A DNA stretch of 57,947 nucleotides from Parabacteroides sp. (GTDB lineage: Bacteria > Bacteroidota > Bacteroidia > Bacteroidales > Tannerellaceae), in assembly GCA_028707405.1 (NCBI GenBank), contig JAQWBH010000004.1:1-57947 (forward strand), in the 5' to 3' direction. A program made the translations under genes and the position numbers. The notes under the pieces were generated by a model. It was not told the origin of the DNA. It searched no databases and worked only from the letters and a program-made list of their open reading frames with translations. Position 1 is the stretch's first letter. Every line of letters starts with the position of its first letter. Below, piece by piece: positions 51,993 to 57,947 of this stretch.

Positions 51993-52991
51993 ATGACACA
52001 AGCTTCGGTGATAGAAACAAAAAATCTCAGTATCGGTTATTTCCTTAGGGGAAGACGACGAAAGGTTGTACATGACGGACTCGATTTGCAGCTTTTCCCC
52101 GGGGAGGTGACTTGTCTGCTTGGATTGAATGGTGCAGGAAAGTCAACACTATTGCGAACGCTTTGTGGTTTCCAGCCTCCACTTGGAGGGGAGATCCTTT
52201 TAATGGGGAAACCCTTATCGGAATATTCGCAATTGGATTTTGCCCTCACCGTTGGTGTTGTGTTAACGGAGAAGACAAATGCCGGAGGAATAACAGTGTA
52301 TGAGTTGGTTTCGTTAGGCAGGCATCCCTATACTGGATTCTTTGGACAATTGAAAAAGCAAGATCGTGATATTATAGAGCAATCGCTTGAAAAAACAGGT
52401 ATTGCTCATAAAGCTGACAATTACGTTTCCGAGCTGAGTGACGGAGAACGGCAGAAAGCTATGATTGCAAAAGCGCTCGCTCAACAGTGTCCTATCATAT
52501 TGCTTGATGAACCGACGGCGTTTTTGGATGTGACAAGTCGTATCGAAACGATGGTTTTACTTCATAAACTGGCTGTAGAACAACAAAAGGCTATTCTACT
52601 TTCAACGCATGATCTTGATTTGGCTATACAGATGGGCGATTGCTTATGGCTGGAGGAAAAATCGAGGCCGATGAATTGTGGAACACCTGAAGATTTGATA
52701 TTGAGTGGCGCTTTTGAGTCGTTCTTTGGAAAGAAAGACATTGTTTTCGATTCGTCGACGGGTAAACTGAATGCAAAGGCTCCAACACGATTGATGGGAG
52801 TGGATGGCGATTTTCTTGCTTCTTACTGGGTTGGAAATGCATTGATCCGTAACGGTTATCGTCCTTCTGTTGTAAAAAAAGATCAAATGAGCATCCATTG
52901 TATTAGTAAAGATTATTTTTTGTTGACTTTGCCTGACGGAAGCACAAAGGAGTTTCATGACGTAGCCGATTTGCTTAAAGCGATAAAATGA
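51993..52991 (+). CDS. FecE/BtuD-type ABC transporter ATPase with C-terminal extension
   Basis: ATPase of 332 residues; the ATG at 51993 is chosen over an upstream TTG at 51981 that would overlap the permease gene. Walker A GLNGAGKST (44-52), signature LSDGERQK (148-155), Walker B IILLDEP (168-174), and switch His in STHDLD. The ATPase core ends near residue 245; the last ~85 residues form an extra domain (GDFLASYWVGNALIRNGY, TLPDGSTKEFHDV) absent from the usual ~260-residue FecE/BtuD proteins. Partner of the permease immediately upstream. Confidence 0.92.
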   Translation: MTQASVIETKNLSIGYFLRGRRRKVVHDGLDLQLFPGEVTCLLGLNGAGKSTLLRTLCGFQPPLGGEILLMGKPLSEYSQLDFALTVGVVLTEKTNAGGITVYELVSLGRHPYTGFFGQLKKQDRDIIEQSLEKTGIAHKADNYVSELSDGERQKAMIAKALAQQCPIILLDEPTAFLDVTSRIETMVLLHKLAVEQQKAILLSTHDLDLAIQMGDCLWLEEKSRPMNCGTPEDLILSGAFESFFGKKDIVFDSSTGKLNAKAPTRLMGVDGDFLASYWVGNALIRNGYRPSVVKKDQMSIHCISKDYFLLTLPDGSTKEFHDVADLLKAIK

Positions 52992-53010
52992 ACAGCGACA
53001 TTATCTTCGT

Positions 53011-53036
53011 GCAATAAAAGTTATTGCTTTTATTGC
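53011..53036. terminator. Hairpin between convergent genes
   Basis: Perfect 10-bp stem (53011-53020 with 53027-53036), 6-nt loop, 20 bp after the ABC ATPase stop and 9 bp beyond the phosphatase-fusion stop. No long U-tract on either strand, so termination is inferred mainly from position. Confidence 0.45.
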
Positions 53037-53044
53037 AGGGTTGA

Positions 53045-55492
53045 TCAATCGTCGTCGTCTTTAATGGAATAGGATAGAAATGCTGAGCGACGGATAGGAG
53101 GATATTTTATGCTGTCGCCTTTCAATCCATGCCATAGTACTTGGTTAAATTCAACATCAGGTACATTGTCTTCTTTTGTAAAGTCATACTGTTCACACAT
53201 CGTTTGCCATTTGTCATGTTTTATGTTGACGTCGTTCAGATCAATTTCTGCAGGAAGACATTTGTAAGGGGTTATATCTGCTGTTTTATTGAAGCAACGC
53301 CACATGGAACGGGCACTCGAATCATATTGTGTCATGGGTGGAATTCGGAGAATTAGCTCCATTGTACGAAGCATGGAAGTCGTAGTATAAGGTGTGTGGT
53401 CAACAAACCCTCGTTTGACAAACCCTCCAGCAAGATAGGCTGTGCTGCGATGAGCATCCACATGATCGGCACCATTCTGGGCATCATCTTCGATAATAAA
53501 AACAGCCGTTTCTTTCCATATTGGTGAATGACTCAGATATTCAACGAATTCGCCAACAGCTAGGTCGTTATCGGCTGCATGTGCATAAGGTGTCATTCGC
53601 CCGACAGTCATTCCTTCGGTATGATCACCTCCAAAACGTACGGTGCAGAACTGAGGCACAGCGTTGATGCTAAGCAGTGAGTCAAAGTCTATTTTCCATT
53701 GGCTGAATCGTGTCGTATCGCGAACACTTAGATCCCATGGTTCAAAAGTAGTACAATAATGGTCGGCGAGAACGGGAATATTAGGCTTGATAAATCGTCC
53801 TTTTTTCCTTTCAACAAACTCGCCGTAGGAGCGGAAACTGACATTTGCTTTTTTGCATGCGTCCCAAAAGAAACCACTTTTGTTGTTACCCATTGGATGG
53901 CCGCCCTCGCCGGCATAAAAGTCACCACGCCCGCTGTAGTTGCTGGGCCAGGTTTTCTCAAGGTAATCGTTAGCGTATCCTCCCATTGTCCAGTTATGAC
54001 CATCGCAACTCACTTCTGCATTGACATAAAAATTATCAAGAAGAACAAACTTGCGGGCTATATTATGTAAGTTTGGAGTGACATGTTCGCCGAAAAGCAC
54101 CAAACTTGAATCGCCATTGCCTTCTTTCATATCTCCTAATACCTGATCGTACGTACGGTTCTCTTTAATCACATAAAATACATGTTTGATCGGACTTTCG
54201 TCTCCAATCTTTGCTGGAATGGGATTGCCCGGTTCGCTCTCGGCTATATTCTCTTTGTTCTTTTGGTAAGGTGTGTTATTGTAAACCTGATCGGTGTAGT
54301 GCTTTAAAGCAGGCTGGTCGGGGATATCAATAATTGACAATGCGCCGAGAAACAGTCCTGCAATGTATTCAACACCTTGTGTGTGGTTGATATCGCCGGT
54401 ATGATGTCCGAAGTTTTCGTGTACGTCAACCGGTTCAGGTCCAAAAGGATTGGGTGCCGATTTAAGTCCTTTGCCATTGGTTACCCAGAACTTGTTGCCC
54501 AGACATTTTACATTTGTAGGATACCAGCCTGTAGGAATGAATCCCAAAGCATGGCTTTCACCTGAATTAGAAATATCGAACAAGGTCAGACAGTTGTTGT
54601 CGGCATTGGCTATGGCTAGCATCTTGCCGTTTTGAGTGACAGCAAGTCCGTTCGTAGTGCTACCGGAAAGTGTACTTTGGAAAGGCGCTGCGTTCAACGT
54701 CTCTTCAATCGTTTCGTTTTGGAGGTTGATAACCGAGACAGTATTGTCTTCTGCGTTAGCAACAAAAAGGCGCTTGCCTTGTTTGTCCAGACACATCTCG
54801 TTTGGATGACTGCCAACTATGATCTCTTTTTTCCATTGCTGATTGGTTATATCCCATATTTTTATTTTTTCGCATCCCCAGCAAGAGATATAGGCTTTTG
54901 TTTTGTCTTTCGATAGAATAATGTCGTAGGCTTCACCGCCAATAGGTTCTTTCCGTATCTGATGATTGTCTTTCAGATCATAAATGTATAGGCTGTTGTC
55001 AAACCGAGTGACTACAAGAAGCTGATTTTGCATTGGAGCGACAGCTATGCCTGAAGGTGAAATCTTGGTGGGCCAACGCTTACCCATAACGATACTGTCG
55101 ATTTGAGCCAGTTTTCCATTCGGACTTATCGAATAGATGTGAATCTTGTTTTCATTACCGCCTGATGCGTACATCTTTTTATTGTCAGGCGAGAAGCAAA
55201 GCCCATACCAACTCATCCGAATTTCGATGTCGTCGGTCATTTTTTCTTTTTTAGTGTCGAATATTTGTATGCATTGTCTACCATATCCGTTGTTAGTCAC
55301 AGCCAGCCAGTGCTTGTTTGGTGAGACAGCCATATTCAAAGGAAGGTCGCCTAATGGAAACTGTTTGCCGGCGGGCGTCAGTTGCCAACCGTTTGGAAGC
55401 AGTACGGAATCTGCTGTTTCTTGTGATTGCAGAGTCGGGCAGAACAAGAGCATCATCGTTACTGCAAACAAAAATATGGATTGTGCATTCAT
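53045..55492 (-). CDS. YncE-like beta-propeller fused to phosphoesterase (alkaline-phosphatase superfamily)
   Basis: Exported protein of 815 residues, signal peptide about 1-24 (LQSQET). The first ~390 residues form a seven-bladed propeller of YncE type with repeated motifs such as LAVTNNGYGRQCIQIFD, FSPDNKKMYASGGN and LFVANAEDNTVSVI. The remainder is a phosphoesterase of the acid-phosphatase/phospholipase C-like group: FYVIKENRTYDQVLGDM, NFYVNAEVSCDGHNW, RFGGDHTEGM, and IIEDDAQNGADHVDAHRS carrying metal ligands. This bifunctional architecture is known in Bacteroidetes, but the substrate is not. It is monocistronic with its own -7 box. Confidence 0.9.
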   Translation of the reverse strand: MNAQSIFLFAVTMMLLFCPTLQSQETADSVLLPNGWQLTPAGKQFPLGDLPLNMAVSPNKHWLAVTNNGYGRQCIQIFDTKKEKMTDDIEIRMSWYGLCFSPDNKKMYASGGNENKIHIYSISPNGKLAQIDSIVMGKRWPTKISPSGIAVAPMQNQLLVVTRFDNSLYIYDLKDNHQIRKEPIGGEAYDIILSKDKTKAYISCWGCEKIKIWDITNQQWKKEIIVGSHPNEMCLDKQGKRLFVANAEDNTVSVINLQNETIEETLNAAPFQSTLSGSTTNGLAVTQNGKMLAIANADNNCLTLFDISNSGESHALGFIPTGWYPTNVKCLGNKFWVTNGKGLKSAPNPFGPEPVDVHENFGHHTGDINHTQGVEYIAGLFLGALSIIDIPDQPALKHYTDQVYNNTPYQKNKENIAESEPGNPIPAKIGDESPIKHVFYVIKENRTYDQVLGDMKEGNGDSSLVLFGEHVTPNLHNIARKFVLLDNFYVNAEVSCDGHNWTMGGYANDYLEKTWPSNYSGRGDFYAGEGGHPMGNNKSGFFWDACKKANVSFRSYGEFVERKKGRFIKPNIPVLADHYCTTFEPWDLSVRDTTRFSQWKIDFDSLLSINAVPQFCTVRFGGDHTEGMTVGRMTPYAHAADNDLAVGEFVEYLSHSPIWKETAVFIIEDDAQNGADHVDAHRSTAYLAGGFVKRGFVDHTPYTTTSMLRTMELILRIPPMTQYDSSARSMWRCFNKTADITPYKCLPAEIDLNDVNIKHDKWQTMCEQYDFTKEDNVPDVEFNQVLWHGLKGDSIKYPPIRRSAFLSYSIKDDDD

Positions 55493-55521
55493 TGTGTGTT
55501 ACTATGAAGTTTATCGGTGAA

Positions 55522-55529
55522 CAAATATA
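55522..55529 (-). promoter_or_regulatory. -7 promoter element of the YncE/phosphatase gene
   Basis: The minus strand reads TATATTTG, an exact consensus match, 29 bp before the ATG. No TTTG is visible at the usual -33 distance. Confidence 0.6.
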
Positions 55530-55652
55530 GATAATAATTTGTAATCTGTATTATTATCTTTATAGAATAGTCTTTAGTTTTTATTTCAGAAATGCTATTG
55601 AACATTCATTCTTACCCTTTGGTTATTATAATATTAATATTGATTATAGAAT

Positions 55653-55659
55653 AAGGAGG
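55653..55659 (+). promoter_or_regulatory. Strong Shine-Dalgarno sequence
   Basis: AAGGAGG, 6 nt before the ATG at 55666. Such a site is uncommon in this group, where AT-rich leaders dominate; it fixes the start codon of the DUF4251 gene. Confidence 0.7.
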
Positions 55660-55665
55660 CAAAAG

Positions 55666-56238
55666 ATGAAAAGAATAATGTTAATGTTACTCATTCTTGC
55701 TACTGGTTCGGGAGCAATGATGGGGCAAACGACGAAAGCAGATGCAGACTCAGTAAAAAAGGTTGAGAAGGCAGCAAAAAAAGCCGCTGATGCTGCCGAG
55801 CAGATGGCATTGTATAACGAAGCGATGGAGGCAATTAATGCCAAAGACTTTGTGTTGGAAGCCGAACGTATTGATTTTAAGCGGGGAAATTATGTCTATG
55901 TAAATTCTAATGTAAATTTTGTCTCGATGAAAGATAATAAAGCTACGATACAGTTGGCCTTTAATTTTGCTCCTTCTGGCCCTAACGGTATTGGTGGAAT
56001 TACAGTAGAAGGCATTGTATCAAATCCAGTAATAAAGACGAACAAGAAAGGCGAAGTATCTTTAAGTATGATGGTTCAGGGTGTTGCTGTGTCGGCAAAT
56101 GTGACAATCAGGATGTTTAGAGGGTCAAATAAATGCACGGCTACTGTGACACCAAACTTTAACGGGAACCGCATCTCATTTGTCGGCAATCTGTATCAGA
56201 CAGAGGCCTCAAATGTTTTTAAAGGACGTTCGATTTAA
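55666..56238 (+). CDS. DUF4251 domain exported protein
   Basis: Protein of 190 residues with a signal peptide ending near residue 20 (AMMGQT). A charged, alanine-rich helical stretch (about 24-55) precedes the DUF4251 beta domain (FVLEAERIDF...VNFVSMKDNKATIQLAF). The family is common in Bacteroidetes and of unknown function; lipocalin- or lipoprotein-like folds have been suggested. Translation starts from a strong ribosome-binding site. The gene is followed by its own terminator. Confidence 0.87.
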   Translation: MKRIMLMLLILATGSGAMMGQTTKADADSVKKVEKAAKKAADAAEQMALYNEAMEAINAKDFVLEAERIDFKRGNYVYVNSNVNFVSMKDNKATIQLAFNFAPSGPNGIGGITVEGIVSNPVIKTNKKGEVSLSMMVQGVAVSANVTIRMFRGSNKCTATVTPNFNGNRISFVGNLYQTEASNVFKGRSI

Positions 56239-56261
56239 TGTGTTTCATATGTGTTTTATAG

Positions 56262-56296
56262 GAAAAGGGGGCATGAGTGCCTGCCTTTTCTTTTTT
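56262..56296 (+). terminator. Intrinsic terminator of the DUF4251 gene
   Basis: Stem GAAAAGG (56262-56268) with CCTTTTC (56284-56290) and an inner GCA/TGC stem, followed by TTTTTT. It lies 24 bp after the stop codon. Confidence 0.8.
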
Positions 56297-56301
56297 ATGT
56301 G

Positions 56302-56309
56302 TATTTTTG
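56302..56309 (+). promoter_or_regulatory. -7 promoter element of the GroES-like gene
   Basis: TATTTTTG, an exact TAnnTTTG match, directly behind the preceding terminator and 28 bp before the ATG at 56338. Confidence 0.6.
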
Positions 56310-56337
56310 TACGTTCATTTATAAACTGGAAACAGAT

Positions 56338-56721
56338 ATGCAATTGTCAATTGATAAAAAAGATATCGAAAAGTTCTTGATGGTGGGTGATAAGGTTCTG
56401 ATTAAGGCAAAAAACCCGCAGAGTCAGACTAAATCTGGACTGTATTTGCCGCCAACGGTGCAGCAGGAGCGGATACAGAGTGGATACATTATTAAAGTAG
56501 GTCCAGGTTTTCCTCTTCCGGCACAGAGCGAAGAGCATGAGGTATGGGAGAAAGAAAAGGAGGGTGAAGTCCATTATCTACCACTTCAGGCACATGAAGG
56601 GGACTTGGCTGTTTTCCTTCAGAGCGCTTCGTACGAAATCAATTTCAATGAGGAGAAGTTTCTCATTGTACCTCATTCCGCCATTTTGATGCTGATTCGT
56701 GACGAAGGACTGTTTGAATAG
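56338..56721 (+). CDS. GroES (Cpn10)-like protein without a GroEL neighbour
   Basis: Protein of 127 residues from the ATG at 56338; the frame is open to 56251 but the promoter lies at 56302-56309. The GroES-type beta-barrel is recognisable: VGDKVLIKAKNPQSQTKSGLYLPPT at the start, QSGYIIKVGPGFPLP and EGDLAVFL in the middle. It is longer than GroES (about 97 residues) owing to an acidic/charged insert (EEHEVWEKEKEGEV) and lacks a typical mobile loop. The role is unknown. It may be co-transcribed with nfnA, 44 bp downstream. Confidence 0.8.
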   Translation: MQLSIDKKDIEKFLMVGDKVLIKAKNPQSQTKSGLYLPPTVQQERIQSGYIIKVGPGFPLPAQSEEHEVWEKEKEGEVHYLPLQAHEGDLAVFLQSASYEINFNEEKFLIVPHSAILMLIRDEGLFE

Positions 56722-56765
56722 GAATTGTTTTCATAAGCTGATAAAGACGATATAAAAATAATAGA

Positions 56766-57560
56766 ATGAATAAGATTGTAAGTAAGGAATGCTTCTCTGC
56801 CAATGTAGTGAAGTTTGAGGTGGAAGCTCCGCTGATTGCTCGTGCACGCAAGGCAGGGCATTTTGTCATTGTAAGAGTTGGCGAGAAGGGCGAGCGCGTC
56901 CCGTACACAATTGCTGATGCTGATACAAAAAAAGGCACGATCACATTGGTGGTACAAATGGTAGGTCATTCTTCGCGAAAGTTGGGCGAGTTGAATGTGG
57001 GCGATTATATTACCGACGTGGTAGGTCCGCTTGGACAGGCTACGCATATAGAGAAAGTCGGCACCGTTGTTTGTGCCGGGGGAGGTGTAGGAGTCGCTCC
57101 ATTGCTGCCTATAGTTAAAGCGTTTCATGAAGCAGGTAATCGGGTAATTGTGGTGCTTGCTGCACGTACAAAAGATTTGATTATCCTTGAGGACCAAATG
57201 CGTGTGCATTCGGATAAGGTGATTATCATGACTGATGATGGCTCGTATGGTACGAAGGGTTTAGTGACAAATGGTGTGGAGAGTGTTATTAAGCGTGAAA
57301 AAGTGGATAAGTGCATAACAATTGGTCCGGCTATCATGATGAAGTTCGTATCGGCACTAACAAAGAAGTACAACATTCCGACTGTCGCATCCCTAAATAC
57401 GATTATGGTGGATGGTACGGGCATGTGTGGAGCTTGTCGTGTTACAGTTGGAGGAAAAACGAAGTTTGTCTGTGTCGATGGACCGGAATTCGATGCTCAT
57501 CAGGTAGATTTTGACGAGATGCTTATGCGTCTTGGCGCTTATAAAGATATTAACAAGTAA
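56766..57560 (+). CDS. nfnA: Ferredoxin:NADP+ oxidoreductase subunit alpha (NfnA-like), FAD/NAD-binding
   Basis: Protein of 264 residues related to dihydroorotate dehydrogenase electron-transfer subunits. The FAD-binding barrel covers about 1-98 (RVPYTIAD), and the NAD-binding domain has VVCAGGGVGVAPLLP (101-115). The C-terminal [2Fe-2S] site has C221, C224 and C236 with nearby D243. With NfnB, encoded 23 bp downstream, it forms a flavin-based electron-bifurcating complex that links NADH, NADPH and ferredoxin in anaerobes. Annotation pipelines often call it a sulfide/dihydroorotate dehydrogenase-like protein. Confidence 0.9.
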   Translation: MNKIVSKECFSANVVKFEVEAPLIARARKAGHFVIVRVGEKGERVPYTIADADTKKGTITLVVQMVGHSSRKLGELNVGDYITDVVGPLGQATHIEKVGTVVCAGGGVGVAPLLPIVKAFHEAGNRVIVVLAARTKDLIILEDQMRVHSDKVIIMTDDGSYGTKGLVTNGVESVIKREKVDKCITIGPAIMMKFVSALTKKYNIPTVASLNTIMVDGTGMCGACRVTVGGKTKFVCVDGPEFDAHQVDFDEMLMRLGAYKDINK

Positions 57561-57583
57561 TCGTTTCAATATAGCATATAAAC

Positions 57584-57947
57584 ATGACAACAGAAGAATT
57601 GATAGTTGCCCGGCGTGCTGAGCCTTGGCGTGAGGCATTACGCAAGAGCATGAAGAATAAAGAACGTACGGAGATATCGCGTGTAAAGATGAATGAACTG
57701 GACCCTCAATACCGCAGCCATACGCGTCTGGAAGAGGTGAATTTAGGTTTGACTAAAGAGCAGGCAATGCATGAGGCAAAACGCTGCCTTGACTGTGTTA
57801 ATCCTACATGTATGACGGGCTGTCCAGTAAGCATCAATATTCCTACTTTTATTAAAAATATTGAGCGCGGTGAGATTTTAGAAGCTGCACGTGTATTAAA
57901 AGAAACGAGTGCTCTACCTGCAGTATGTGGTCGTGTATGTCCGCAGG
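57584..57947 (+). CDS. nfnB: NfnB / NADPH-dependent glutamate-synthase-like subunit (3' end outside the window)
   Basis: The first 121 codons are present. The N-terminal domain has the ferredoxin-like cluster motif CLDCVNPTCMTGC and then GRVCPQ at the window edge, typical of the glutamate synthase small-subunit family that includes NfnB. The start ATG at 57584 gives MTTEELIVARRAEPW. The nfnA gene directly upstream makes NfnB more likely than a true glutamate synthase subunit; no large GltB-like subunit is seen here. Confidence 0.88.
   Translation, partial: MTTEELIVARRAEPWREALRKSMKNKERTEISRVKMNELDPQYRSHTRLEEVNLGLTKEQAMHEAKRCLDCVNPTCMTGCPVSINIPTFIKNIERGEILEAARVLKETSALPAVCGRVCPQ

Noticed and set aside
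56673-57209. 178-codon minus-strand frame over nfnA
   Set aside because: Antisense to a conserved gene with intact cofactor motifs; sequence is low-complexity and unlike known proteins.

Overview
This window comes from the chromosome of a member of the Bacteroidales (Bacteroidota). The main evidence is two complete SusC/SusD glycan-uptake loci, each with an ECF sigma factor and a FecR-type anti-sigma factor. In addition, many genes are preceded by the Bacteroidetes -7 promoter element TAnnTTTG, in several cases with a TTTG-like -33 box 19-24 nt upstream, and Shine-Dalgarno sequences are mostly absent. DUF4251, DUF3823 and DUF6259 proteins and an NfnAB-type oxidoreductase fit the same group. 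The genus cannot be fixed by eye; Parabacteroides, Bacteroides and Dysgonomonas relatives are all possible. No rRNA, tRNA, CRISPR array, prophage or insertion sequence was seen.

Layout. 1-3904: end of an S41 C-terminal processing peptidase, then a tandem pair of membrane-anchored metallophosphoesterases. 4007-15687 (minus strand): polysaccharide utilisation locus 1, in the order ECF sigma, FecR, SusC, SusD, DUF3823 lipoprotein, terminator, GH130, GH2; the enzymes point to beta-mannoside-type glycans. 15772-21865: exported SagB-like nitroreductase, outer-membrane barrel receptor, type I phosphodiesterase, POT-family transporter. 21911-22183: degraded C-terminus of an outer-membrane barrel gene. 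22247-31248: sugar-related genes without their own SusCD (GH29 alpha-fucosidase, CE1-like esterase, hexuronate-type MFS transporter, histidine phosphatase, small GH29-like protein), together with a membrane LytTR regulator divergent from an alpha/beta-hydrolase-like gene. 31332-36146: NtrC-type sigma-54 activator, TrkH potassium channel subunit and sensor histidine kinase, with a sigma-54-like promoter in front of trkH. 36147-38555: a non-coding stretch with an unusual set of inverted repeats, a membrane-bound XRE regulator and an exported retropepsin-like protein. 38618-49833: utilisation locus 2 (FecR, SusC, SusD, terminator plus new promoter, exported flavoprotein, DUF6259 glycosidase-like protein), with its sigma factor transcribed divergently. 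49822-57947: mnmA followed by a two-gene FecCD-type ABC importer, a YncE/phosphatase fusion, a DUF4251 protein, a GroES-like protein, nfnA and the start of nfnB.

How the genes may work together. Each SusC carries an N-terminal STN domain, so glycan binding at the outer membrane should be passed through FecR to the ECF factor and induce the locus. Locus 1 would import and trim mannosides. Locus 2 is less conventional: its only enzymes are an exported FAD-dependent oxidoreductase with a twin-arginine-like leader and a glycosidase-like protein of unassigned activity, which suggests an oxidative step in glycan breakdown. The second candidate for new biology is the NtrC activator/TrkH/kinase cluster, which looks like sigma-54 control of potassium uptake.
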